From the NCBI RefSeq assembly GCF_002885955.2, contig NZ_POQS01000002.1, positions 753,526-817,525 of the forward strand: 64,000 nt of DNA, read 5' to 3'. A model generated the notes under the pieces. It saw only the letters and a list, made by a program, of their open reading frames with translations, had not been told where the DNA came from and searched no databases. Below, piece after piece: positions 45,002-52,981 of the stretch (within the stretch, counting starts at the first letter, position 1; each line of letters starts with the position of its first letter). Position numbers and translations under genes: made by a program. The stretch is from Achromobacter pulmonis (GTDB lineage: Bacteria > Pseudomonadota > Gammaproteobacteria > Burkholderiales > Burkholderiaceae_B).

Positions 45002-46126
45002 TTACATCTTGTCCTTCAGCACGCTCAGCAGGCGCTGGGCGGTGGCGCTGTTGTCGCGCGCGCCGTTGGCGTCGAGCACCGTCACCAGAGTCTGGTCGCC
45101 GGAGCCGGCCAGGTGGATGCGGTATTGCGGCGCCTCGGCCTTCTTGTCGCCGGAGAACATGCGGCTGAAGAAGCCGGGCTGCTCGATCTTCTCGCCGGTG
45201 TCGGTGTCGACGTAGCGGACGAAGTAGTCGCCGGCCGAACGGTCGCGATCGTCCACGGCGAAGCCGCCGCCGTCCAGCGCCACGCCGACGCGGCGCCAGG
45301 CGCGGTCGAACGATTCGCTGACGACCAGCGAGGTGCCCTGCGCGCGCACGTCCTGCTGCACGGCCGGCTTCTGTGGCGAGGCCTCGGCCTGCTGCACCAG
45401 CTTGCGGGCGTTGTCGACGTCGGAGCCCAGGTACACCATCATGCGCGCCAGCATGGCGGCGTTCAGGCCCGGATCTTCCTTGCCGTTCTGCCATTGCACC
45501 TGGCCGCCGTCGACGCCGACGCGCTTTTCCAGCATCTGGCGATGGCTGACGTAGACTTCGGTGTGGCCGTTGACGCGTTCGACGCGCGTGCGGAATTTCT
45601 CGCGCTCGCCGCTATCCCAGGCCGATTCCAGGATCATGCCCAGGGCCTGACGCAGCCAGCTTTCGGGGATCTTGGCGCGGTTTTCCGCCCAGTCGGTTTC
45701 GATCAGGCCGGCGCTCGGGTTGTTGCTGGCGACGGTGAAGCCGTTTTCGGTCCAGAAGTCCACCAGGCGCGGGAACACGTCCTCGGGCGGACGGTCCACG
45801 ACCAGCCAGCGCAGGTCGCCGTCGCGCTCGACGCGCATGTCGTTGCGCGCGGGCAGCACGTTGCTGGTCTTGGGCGCGCTGGCCTGGGCCTGGCCCTGCT
45901 GCTGGAATTGCGAATAGGTGGTCGAGCCCGAGGCGGGCGCGCGGTAGCGCGGATCGCTGTTGGCCTGGGTCAGATCGGGCGGAATGCTGAGGGGCTCTCC
46001 GCGCTGCGTGACTGCGCTCTTGTAATTGACGGACTCTTCATTGCCCAGGAGCTGGTTGACCTCGCTGCAGCCGGCCAACAACACCAGAGACATCAATGCC
46101 GACAAACCGGCATGACGTTTGTTCAT
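45002..46126 (-). CDS. bamC: Outer-membrane protein assembly factor BamC
   Basis: Lipoprotein of the BAM complex that inserts beta-barrel proteins into the outer membrane. The 374-residue precursor has the lipobox LLAGC (Cys about 20), followed by the unstructured, conserved BamC N-terminal region that binds BamD (NYKSAVTQRGEPLSIPPDLT). Two helix-grip domains follow (about residues 100-215 and 265-370). GAGG lies 7 bp before the ATG. It lies 17 bp downstream of dapA on the same strand, the classic dapA-bamC order. Confidence 0.93.
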   Translation of the reverse strand: MNKRHAGLSALMSLVLLAGCSEVNQLLGNEESVNYKSAVTQRGEPLSIPPDLTQANSDPRYRAPASGSTTYSQFQQQGQAQASAPKTSNVLPARNDMRVERDGDLRWLVVDRPPEDVFPRLVDFWTENGFTVASNNPSAGLIETDWAENRAKIPESWLRQALGMILESAWDSGEREKFRTRVERVNGHTEVYVSHRQMLEKRVGVDGGQVQWQNGKEDPGLNAAMLARMMVYLGSDVDNARKLVQQAEASPQKPAVQQDVRAQGTSLVVSESFDRAWRRVGVALDGGGFAVDDRDRSAGDYFVRYVDTDTGEKIEQPGFFSRMFSGDKKAEAPQYRIHLAGSGDQTLVTVLDANGARDNSATAQRLLSVLKDKM

Positions 46127-46143
46127 ACGTATCCTCACGATAT

Positions 46144-47049
46144 TTAGAGCAGGCCCGCATCCTGAAGCGCTGCGCGCACCGTCGCGTGGTGCTGCGCCCC
46201 CAGTTCCACCAGCGGCAGCCGGTAGCCCAGTGCGGTGCGGCCCAGTTCGGACAGCGCCCACTTGACGGGGATGGGATTGGCTTCAACGAACAAAGCCTTG
46301 TTCAGACGCGCCAGGCGTGCATTAAGTTCACGCACCTTGGGCACATCGCCGGCCAGGGCGGCGGCACAGAGCTCGCGCATGAGCCTGGGCGCCACGTTGG
46401 CCGTGACGGAGATGTTGCCGCGCGCGCCCAGCAGGATCAGGGCGGCCGCGGTGGGGTCATCGCCGCTGAAGACCTGGAAGCCGGCCGGGGCCTCGCGCAG
46501 CAGCAGGCCGCCGCGCGCGATGTCGCCGGTGGCGTCCTTGATGCCGATGATGCCCGGCACCTCGGCCAGGCGCAGGATCGTGTCGTTGCTCATGTCGGCA
46601 ACGGTACGGCCCGGCACGTTGTACAGGATGGTGGGCAGGTCCACCGCTTCCGAAACGGCGCGGAAGTGGCGGTACAGGCCTTCCTGCGAAGGCTTGTTGT
46701 AGTACGGAACCACCGACAGGCCGGCCTGCGCGCCCACGGCCTTGGCGTGGCGGCTCAGGTGGATGGCTTCGTCGGTGGAGTTGGCGCCGACCCCGGCGAT
46801 GACCGGGATGCGGCCCGCCGCGTGTTCGACGGCGACGCGGATCAGCTCCGCGTGTTCTTCCATGGAGACCGTGGGCGACTCCCCGGTGGTGCCCACCACC
46901 ACCAGCGCGTCGGTTCCTTCCTGGACATGCCAGTCGATCAACGACCGGTAGGCAGCGTAGTCGAGGCTGCCGTCGGGCTGCATTGGGGTGACCAGGGCCA
47001 CCATGCTGCCCTGGAAATTAACGCCTGCGGCGGTTGCAGGGGATGCCAT
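46144..47049 (-). CDS. dapA: 4-hydroxy-tetrahydrodipicolinate synthase
   Basis: Condenses pyruvate with aspartate semialdehyde, the first committed step to diaminopimelate and lysine. The 301-residue TIM-barrel protein has [11 protein letters not shown] near residue 47, the catalytic tyrosine in [14 protein letters not shown], and the Schiff-base lysine in [11 protein letters not shown] near residue 170. The start [15 protein letters not shown] is chosen because the extra 13 upstream codons read a GC-rich leader. The other lysine-pathway gene here is lysC at 0.6 kb. Confidence 0.96.
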   Translation of the reverse strand: MASPATAAGVNFQGSMVALVTPMQPDGSLDYAAYRSLIDWHVQEGTDALVVVGTTGESPTVSMEEHAELIRVAVEHAAGRIPVIAGVGANSTDEAIHLSRHAKAVGAQAGLSVVPYYNKPSQEGLYRHFRAVSEAVDLPTILYNVPGRTVADMSNDTILRLAEVPGIIGIKDATGDIARGGLLLREAPAGFQVFSGDDPTAAALILLGARGNISVTANVAPRLMRELCAAALAGDVPKVRELNARLARLNKALFVEANPIPVKWALSELGRTALGYRLPLVELGAQHHATVRAALQDAGLL

Positions 47050-47136
47050 AAATGTAGGGCTCCAAGGCCCCGCGGCAGGATGCCCCAAGGCCAGAATCTG
47101 TGAAACAGGTGAGTTTAACGGATATTGGCCAAAATC

Positions 47137-47784
47137 TTATAGAAACCACTGAACGATTGTCGTTCCCAACGCCAGCACCGGCCGCATGAAAAGCCAGAGC
47201 ACATCCGTCACCAGCAGCACGATGACGATCACCAGCCCGTAGGGTTCGATTTTCGAGTACTGCCAGGCCATGCGGTTGGGCAGCAGGCTGAACAGAATGC
47301 GTCCCCCGTCCAGCGGCAGGATCGGCAGCAGGTTCAGCGCCATCAGCACCAGGTTGACGTTGACGCCGGCCACCGCCATCTCGAACCAGAACGATTCCTG
47401 CAGGCCCGAATCCAGGAACAGGCGCAGCGAGAACGCCCACAGGATCGCCATCAGCAGGTTGGCGGCCGGCCCGGCCAGCGCCACCCACAGCATGTCCTGC
47501 TTGGGTCGGCGCAGCCGGCCGAAGTCCACCGGCACCGGCTTGGCCCAGCCGAACAGCAGGCCCGGGCTGCCCATCAGCTTGGACGCCAGCAGTATCGCCA
47601 CCGGCACCAGCAGCGTGCCGACGGGATCGATGTGGCGCGCGGGATTCAGGCTGATGCGGCCGGCCTCATGGGCGGTCGGGTCGCCGAACATGCGCGCCAC
47701 GAAGCCGTGCGCGGCCTCGTGCAGCGTGATGGCGAAAATGACCGGAATCGCGTAGACCGCAATGGTTTGGATGATGTCGTTCAT
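47137..47784 (-). CDS. Site-2-protease-type membrane metalloprotease (M50 family)
   Basis: A polytopic zinc protease; the substrate is unknown. The 215-residue protein has the zinc motif HEAAH (IFAITLHEAAHGFVARMFGD, about residue 22) in its first membrane segment and the third ligand in LNLLPILPLDGGRIL (the NxxPxxxLDG-type motif, Asp near residue 155). It lacks PDZ and CBS domains, as in the short Rip/YwhC-like group. It lies between dapA and the YrdC-family gene, all leftward. Confidence 0.93.
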   Translation of the reverse strand: MNDIIQTIAVYAIPVIFAITLHEAAHGFVARMFGDPTAHEAGRISLNPARHIDPVGTLLVPVAILLASKLMGSPGLLFGWAKPVPVDFGRLRRPKQDMLWVALAGPAANLLMAILWAFSLRLFLDSGLQESFWFEMAVAGVNVNLVLMALNLLPILPLDGGRILFSLLPNRMAWQYSKIEPYGLVIVIVLLVTDVLWLFMRPVLALGTTIVQWFL

Positions 47785-47853
47785 GGCGAACCGGATTGTA
47801 GATGAGCCGCGGGCCGGCGCGCGCCGGTCCGCAAGACGGCGTTGCCGCTGCGG

Positions 47854-48480
47854 TCAGGCAAGGCCCAGCGTCGCCGGATCGCCGCGCCCGACGCGCACCA
47901 CCACCGGCTCGTCGCCGGTGAGGTCGATGACGGTGGTCGGCGATTGCGGGCAGGCGCCCGCGTCGATGATGGCCGCCAGGGAGTGTTCGTAGCGCTCGCG
48001 GATGACTTCCGCGTCGTTCAGCGCTTCGGTTTCGTCCTTGGGGATGAGGGTGGTGGAAAGCAGGGGCGCCCCGACCTGCTCCAAAAGGCCGAGCATGACG
48101 GGATGGTCCGGCACGCGGATGCCTATGGTCTTGCGCGAGGGATGCGACACGCGCCGCGGCACTTCCTTGGTGGCTTCGAGAATGAAGGTCCAGGGGCCGG
48201 GCGTGGCGGCCTTGAGCAGGCGGTACTGGCGGTTGTCCACGCGCGCGAAGTGGCCGATTTCGGCCAGGTCGCGGCACAGCAGCGTGAGGTGATGACGTTC
48301 GTCCAGGCCCCGCAGGCGGCGCAATCCGTCGGCGGCGTTCTTGTCGTCCAGGCGGGCGACGACCGCGTAGCTGGAGTCGGTGGGCACCGCCACCAGGCCG
48401 CCCTGGCTGAGCCATTGGGCCGCCTGCTTGAGCAGGCGCGGTTGGGGATTCGCAGGATGGATGGAGAAATACAGGGCCAT
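47854..48480 (-). CDS. Sua5/YciO/YrdC-family protein (YciO-like)
   Basis: A member of the threonylcarbamoyl-AMP synthase superfamily; YciO-type members bind RNA but their role in t6A modification is uncertain. The 208-residue protein has GGLVAVPTDSSYAVVARL near residue 27, the RLRGLDERHHLTLLCRDL basic groove, and KTIGIRVPDHPVMLGLL near residue 117. The length matches YciO rather than full-length Sua5. It is next to the M50 protease gene on the same strand. Confidence 0.9.
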   Translation of the reverse strand: MALYFSIHPANPQPRLLKQAAQWLSQGGLVAVPTDSSYAVVARLDDKNAADGLRRLRGLDERHHLTLLCRDLAEIGHFARVDNRQYRLLKAATPGPWTFILEATKEVPRRVSHPSRKTIGIRVPDHPVMLGLLEQVGAPLLSTTLIPKDETEALNDAEVIRERYEHSLAAIIDAGACPQSPTTVIDLTGDEPVVVRVGRGDPATLGLA

Positions 48481-48588
48481 GGGTTTATCCTAACACTCTT
48501 GAAGGTCGCCCAGTAAAGCCCAATAAAGCCCAAGGCTGAAGCGCGGCGATGCAAAACGCGGGAGCGCCGCCCCGCCCGGAGAATCAGA

Positions 48589-49440
48589 ATGCGCCTAGAC
48601 AACTCGCGCCAGAGCGACAACGTAGAAGACCGCCGCGCCAGCGGCCCGCGGATCGGAGGACGGGGCACCATCGGCATCGGCACGATCGTGCTGGCCCTGG
48701 TCGCCATGTATTTCGGCGTGGACCCCAGCGTGGTGCTGCAGATGGCCGAAGGCCCGCCCACGCAGCAGCAGGCGCCGGCCTCGGGGCCGCCGGCCAACGA
48801 TCCCCAGGCGGTCTTCGTGTCCAAGGTGCTGGGCGAAACCGAAGACACCTGGGAAGCCATTTTCCAGAAGGACCTGAACCGCCAGTACGTGGCGCCCAAG
48901 CTGGTGCTGTTTCGCGGCGCCACGCCCACGGCCTGTGGCACGGGCCAGTCGGCGATGGGGCCGTTCTACTGTCCGGGCGACAGCAAGGTCTACATCGACC
49001 TGTCCTTCTTCGACGAGCTGCAGAACCGCTTCAAGGCGCCGGGCGACTTCGCCCAGGCCTACGTGATCGCGCACGAAGTCGGCCACCACGTGCAGCATCT
49101 GCTCGGCATTTCGGAACAGGTCGACAACCTGCGCCGGCGCAATCCCGCGCAGGCCAACGCGCTGTCGGTGCGCATGGAACTGCAGGCCGACTGCTTCGCG
49201 GGCCTGTGGGCCCAGCGCGCCGACGCGGCGCGCAACATTCTTGAAGGCGGCGACGTCGAAGAGGCGCTGGGCGCGGCCACCGCGATCGGCGACGACCGGC
49301 TGCAGAAGCAGAGCCAGGGCTATGTGGTGCCCGACGCATTCACGCACGGCTCGTCGGCCCAGCGGGTGCGCTGGTTCAAGCGCGGCCTGGAAAGCGGCAG
49401 CCTCAAGCAGTGCGACACCTTCTCCGCCAGTTCGCTGTAG
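48589..49440 (+). CDS. YpfJ-type neutral zinc metallopeptidase
   Basis: Membrane-anchored protease of unknown target. The 283-residue protein has a cytoplasmic start with the conserved MRLDNSRQSDNVEDRR, one membrane segment (TIGIGTIVLALVAMYFGVD), a Pro/Gln linker, and a periplasmic peptidase domain with HEVGHHVQHLLG (HExxH, near residue 163) and ELQADCFAGLWA carrying the further zinc ligand. The length is typical of the family. It stands alone. Confidence 0.94.
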   Translation: MRLDNSRQSDNVEDRRASGPRIGGRGTIGIGTIVLALVAMYFGVDPSVVLQMAEGPPTQQQAPASGPPANDPQAVFVSKVLGETEDTWEAIFQKDLNRQYVAPKLVLFRGATPTACGTGQSAMGPFYCPGDSKVYIDLSFFDELQNRFKAPGDFAQAYVIAHEVGHHVQHLLGISEQVDNLRRRNPAQANALSVRMELQADCFAGLWAQRADAARNILEGGDVEEALGAATAIGDDRLQKQSQGYVVPDAFTHGSSAQRVRWFKRGLESGSLKQCDTFSASSL

Positions 49441-49584
49441 CGCCGGCCGCGGCTGTATATCCATACAGCCCGCGCATGGGCGCTGTCGCGATCTTGTAAG
49501 ATTACGCCCCCTCGCCGTGTCGCGCGCGCAGCTGCGCGCCGCACCCGGCTGGCGCGCGCATTTTCCAGACCCTAGATCCGTTCC

Positions 49585-50121
49585 ATGGCCAAGAAGTTCG
49601 AACCGTTAATCACCGTCGATGAGGTGCAAGAGATCCTTGCCGAACCCAAGGAAACCGTAAAACCGATCGCCTGGATCGCCAAGCCCGCCGCCAACGAAAT
49701 CCGCTGGATGGAATTCGCCAGCCCCTGCCGGATCAAGGGGGAAGTGCGCGAAGACGTGATTTTCCGCACGACCTACCGCGGCGCGCGCACCGCCGTGCAC
49801 GGGCAGGCCACCATCTTCCTGCCCGAGGCCTTCTGCGCCAGCCTCTTCGTGGGCCCGCACCGCGTGTACGGCGTGGACACCGACGACTCCTTCCACACCA
49901 GCCTGGTGGGCGAAGGCCGGCCGCAGTTCCGCAAGCCGCTTGCCGAACGCAGCCACGAACACATCTGGGTGGACGAGGGCGAAGGCTATGCCGAACCGGT
50001 CGTGCCCGCGCTGCACACCATCGCCGCGCTGATGCAGCACTTCCTGCCGCGGGCGAACCTGACGCTGACCGGCGGTTTCGCGCATCCCCTCAAAGGCCGC
50101 CAAATCGAACTGATTCTATGA
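49585..50121 (+). CDS. Uncharacterised protein paired with a DUF1828-type gene
   Basis: Not securely recognised. The 178-residue protein is soluble, with an acidic start (LITVDEVQEILAEPKETVK), a strand-rich middle (DVIFRTTYRGARTAVHGQATIFLP) and two histidine pairs (SHEHIW). Its stop overlaps the start of the next gene in ATGA, so the two are made together in fixed ratio, as in many toxin-antitoxin or two-subunit modules. It follows the YpfJ gene after 144 bp. Confidence 0.7.
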   Translation: MAKKFEPLITVDEVQEILAEPKETVKPIAWIAKPAANEIRWMEFASPCRIKGEVREDVIFRTTYRGARTAVHGQATIFLPEAFCASLFVGPHRVYGVDTDDSFHTSLVGEGRPQFRKPLAERSHEHIWVDEGEGYAEPVVPALHTIAALMQHFLPRANLTLTGGFAHPLKGRQIELIL

Positions 50122-50882
50122 GCAATTTTCTGGAAGCCTCCGGCTGGACAGTCCTGCCGGCCGGCGAGCACGCCATCCGCGCCGTATCGCCCATGACGCT
50201 GGGCCTGGACGGACAGCATGCGGCGTTCTTCATCGCGCATCCCGACGAGTCCTCGTTCTACCTGACCGACGCCTGTGAGACGGCGATGCACGCGTCCAGC
50301 TACGGCATCGAGCTGGCGGCCAAGCGCATCGACCTGCTGAACGAAACGCCCGGCGTCAGCCTGGCGCATTTCGACGACAGCGGCGCCATCGTCGCGTCCG
50401 GTCCCAACGAGCAGCTGCAGGAAGCCTTGTGGGACGCGGTGAAGCTGGCCATGGCGCTGTCGTTCCAGTGCGCCAAATGGATGCCCAAGTTCAGCCAGCT
50501 GCGCTTTCGCGCGCAGGTGGGCCGGACGCTGGCGCAGGCGCTGGGCGCGAACCGGCTGGTCAAGGGCGCGCGCGCCAAGGGCAGCAGCGGCCATGCCGCG
50601 GATTTCGCCTTCGGGGTGCGGGCCCCGGGCAGCTCGGCGCTGACGTACATCGAGCCGATCGCGCTGAAGGCCGGCAAGAAAATGGATTGGACGCAGGTCT
50701 ACCAGACCCACGGCAAGATGTCTGACGTGAAGATGGCCGACGCCCGCAACTCGCGCATGGTGATTCTGGAGGACGGCGCTTCGGCCGACGAGTTCAAGAA
50801 GGCGGTGACCATACTCGAACAATCGGCCACGGTGCACACCCTGGCCAAGACGCGCGACTGGCGCGAGGTCTTTTCCAGCTAG
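50118..50882 (+). CDS. DUF1828/DUF1829-like protein
   Basis: Function unknown. The 254-residue protein has an N-terminal half resembling DUF1828 (FFIAHPDESSFYLTDACETAMHASSYGIEL and NETPGVSLAHFDDSGAIVA, residues ~35-100). Its C-terminal half resembles DUF1829 (GHAADFAFGVRAPGSS, LTYIEPIALKAGKKMDWTQV, residues ~160-250). The family is scattered among bacteria and often sits in accessory regions. It is coupled by ATGA to the 178-residue partner. Its end overlaps the stop of the small convergent gene 50879-51151 by 4 bp. Confidence 0.7.
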   Translation: MSNFLEASGWTVLPAGEHAIRAVSPMTLGLDGQHAAFFIAHPDESSFYLTDACETAMHASSYGIELAAKRIDLLNETPGVSLAHFDDSGAIVASGPNEQLQEALWDAVKLAMALSFQCAKWMPKFSQLRFRAQVGRTLAQALGANRLVKGARAKGSSGHAADFAFGVRAPGSSALTYIEPIALKAGKKMDWTQVYQTHGKMSDVKMADARNSRMVILEDGASADEFKKAVTILEQSATVHTLAKTRDWREVFSS

Positions 50883-51151
50883 GACGGCGTGCCGGTCAGG
50901 CCGTCGACGATTTCGCGGCCATGCAGAATGGCCGCATGCACGGCTTCGCGCGGACTGAAGACGAAACCGCCGTCGGCGAAACACGGAACCGGATATTCGT
51001 CGCCGCCTTCGAGCACGGCGCCTGCCTGGACCACCGTCACCGACGCAATGAATACGGGGCTGTTGGGCGGCGCTTCGACCTCTGCGCCGGCGCCCCGGGA
51101 CACTTTGGCCGTCAGCCGGTATCCCTTGTAGATCAAGTTGTTCTGATGCAC
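50879..51151 (-). CDS. Small conserved protein (CV_2116-like)
   Basis: The 90-residue protein starts at GTG (MHQNNLIYKGYRLTAKVSRG) with GAGGG about 8 bp upstream. It resembles small proteins of the CV_2116 type, with a strand-rich core (YKGYRLTAKVSR, SPVFIASVTVVQAGAVLEGG) and the ending FADGGFVFSPREAVHAAILHGREIVD. The role is unknown. A perfect dyad CTGTCCATGACAG (51187-51199) lies upstream in its presumed promoter region. Confidence 0.7.
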   Translation of the reverse strand: MHQNNLIYKGYRLTAKVSRGAGAEVEAPPNSPVFIASVTVVQAGAVLEGGDEYPVPCFADGGFVFSPREAVHAAILHGREIVDGLTGTPS

Positions 51152-51386
51152 TTCGGATCCCTCTATCTGCGATCCAGCATACTCCGGCTGTCCATGACAG
51201 TTCAGATATGTTTTGTAACTCCGGCAGAAAATTGAAACACTGTTGCGCCGCGGAACCTGCCGCCCGGCCATGAAAAGCCGGCTTGCGCGAGCGCCGCGTC
51301 GGACCTAGGACCAGTCCTGACGCGGGCTGCGCGCCGATGCGCGGGCGCGCTGGCGCAGGCCCGGAAGCCGCGGCACGGGGATTTCC

Positions 51387-52037
51387 CTAAACCTGTTGCA
51401 TATCCACACCAATACACGAGGCCATGCCCGTCGCGCGCATGTAATCCGGCAGCGTCCAGCCCCTGCCCAGCAGCACCATGCGGGTATGCAGGTCCTGCAG
51501 CACGGCCTCGGGCACCTGCCTGCCCAGGTAGCTCAGGCGCTTGCGCCGCAGGTCCACGTAGCCCAGTTCGTAGTCGCGCGCCAGGCGCATCCACAGCCGG
51601 TGGGCGCCGGTGGACTGGCGCGCCCCGCTCATGATGCACAGGCCGGCGTCCAGCCCCCAGCGATAGACCGCCGTGGCCAGCCCCATGCCCTGGTAGGGCT
51701 CGGCGTACTTGGAGTGCGGCGCCCGCACGTAGGGATCGGCGCGCCGGCCCACTTCGATCAGGCGGTTGAACACCGTGTAGCCGGCCACCCGGTCGCGCTG
51801 CAGGTCCACCACATACACGTAGTACTCGCCGTCGGCTTCGCGATAGCGAAGCACGATGCCAGGGATGTCGGTCTTGACCTCCGGCAAGGCATGCAGGCGA
51901 TCCAAAGGACGATTCATCCGGTTGTGTATGGCATCGAGTTCGTTGTCCACCTCGCGGGGGGAATGGTTAACGTCGATGCGCAGCTCCGTCACGATGTTCA
52001 TGGCATGACGAAGCGCGTGCTGCGCCAGCGTAGGCAA
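51387..52037 (-). CDS. GNAT-like acyltransferase
   Basis: Probably an N-acyltransferase of unknown substrate. The 216-residue protein has the acetyl-CoA-binding-type motif YQGMGLATAVYRWGLDAG near residue 118 and a downstream QSTGAHRLWMRLARDYELGYV, as in GNAT proteins found in phages and plasmids. The start appears to be TTG (52037), because a perfect AGGAGG ends 5 bp before it; the preceding GTG overlaps that site, and an ATG 12 codons further on is a weaker option. The long N-terminal helix ELRIDVNHSPREVDNELDAI contains no signal peptide. Confidence 0.65.
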   Translation of the reverse strand: MPTLAQHALRHAMNIVTELRIDVNHSPREVDNELDAIHNRMNRPLDRLHALPEVKTDIPGIVLRYREADGEYYVYVVDLQRDRVAGYTVFNRLIEVGRRADPYVRAPHSKYAEPYQGMGLATAVYRWGLDAGLCIMSGARQSTGAHRLWMRLARDYELGYVDLRRKRLSYLGRQVPEAVLQDLHTRMVLLGRGWTLPDYMRATGMASCIGVDMQQV

Positions 52038-52073
52038 GGCCACCTCCTGTACAGATCAAAGTCGGGGTTGACG

Positions 52074-52096
52074 AAAAAAAAGCCGCATTCGCGGCT
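52074..52096 (-). terminator. Intrinsic terminator after the ArsR-family gene
   Basis: Stem AGCCGC/GCGGCT followed on the minus strand by eight Ts. It lies 66 bp past the ArsR-family stop and just before the GNAT-like gene. Confidence 0.88.
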
Positions 52097-52161
52097 TGGA
52101 ATGGTTGTGTTCAATGCGCCGCCTGAAACGGGCGGCGGAATGTGCGGCGGACCGGACGCGG

Positions 52162-52896
52162 CTACGCGGCGACATCGCGCGCTCCCTGCGTCCATGCGCC
52201 GCCATCGGCCTCGGGCTTGCCGAAGAAAGCGGGGAACTGGCGTTCGCCCTTTTTCGTGACGCCCAGCGCCCGGGAATCCAGGTCCTTGTCGATCCAGCCG
52301 CGCCGCAGCAGCGCGTCCAGCAGGGCCGCGCCCAGCGCGCCGCCCAGGTGCGAGCGGCGTTCGCTCCAGTCCAGGCAGGGGCAGGCGAAACGGCGGCGGC
52401 GCTGGCGCGCCTGCGCCACGTCCACGCCGATCTGCGCCAGCGCGGCCTCGCCCAGCGGCGTGAGCGCGTAGTCGCGGCCGTCGGCCTCCAGCCAGCGCCG
52501 CGCCAGCATCGCGTCGTGGATGCGCACGGCCAGCGTGCCGGCCATATGGTCATAGCAGGTGCGCGCCTCGCGCAGCGCCGAAGGCGTGTTGGGCTTGAAC
52601 GGCGCGCGCTCCGCGCCGGCCACCACCAGCAGCGCTTCCAGCGCGTGGCCGACCTCGCCGCTTGCCAGGCGGAAATAGCGGTGCTTGCCCTGCACCGCCA
52701 TTTCCACCAGCCCCTGCTCGCGCAGGCGCTGGAAATGGCTGCTGGCGGTGGACGCGCCGATGTCGGCCAGCGCCGCCAGCTCGGTCGCCGTGCGGGCGCG
52801 GCCGTCGAGCAGCGCGCACAGCATGCGCGCGCGCGCCGGGTCGGCGATGGCGCCGGCCACCGCGGAGAGATTGATGTCGGCGAACGTGGATTCCAT
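52162..52896 (-). CDS. ArsR-family transcriptional regulator
   Basis: The 244-residue protein has an N-terminal winged helix (IADPARARMLCALLDGRARTATELAALADIGASTASSHFQRLREQGLV, about residues 17-65). It is about twice the length of classical ArsR; the C-terminal half (after ~100) has a second winged-helix-like part and a cysteine motif CPCLDW that could bind metal. It diverges from the MFS transporter gene, with 85 bp between starts, and probably represses it. Confidence 0.9.
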   Translation of the reverse strand: MESTFADINLSAVAGAIADPARARMLCALLDGRARTATELAALADIGASTASSHFQRLREQGLVEMAVQGKHRYFRLASGEVGHALEALLVVAGAERAPFKPNTPSALREARTCYDHMAGTLAVRIHDAMLARRWLEADGRDYALTPLGEAALAQIGVDVAQARQRRRRFACPCLDWSERRSHLGGALGAALLDALLRRGWIDKDLDSRALGVTKKGERQFPAFFGKPEADGGAWTQGARDVAA

Positions 52897-52981
52897 GATT
52901 CGCTATAGGCCAAAGTATCGTGTGCAGGCTCAAGCATACTGCGAGTTCCTTCAACAAGACAGCCGGCCTCGCCGGATACCC

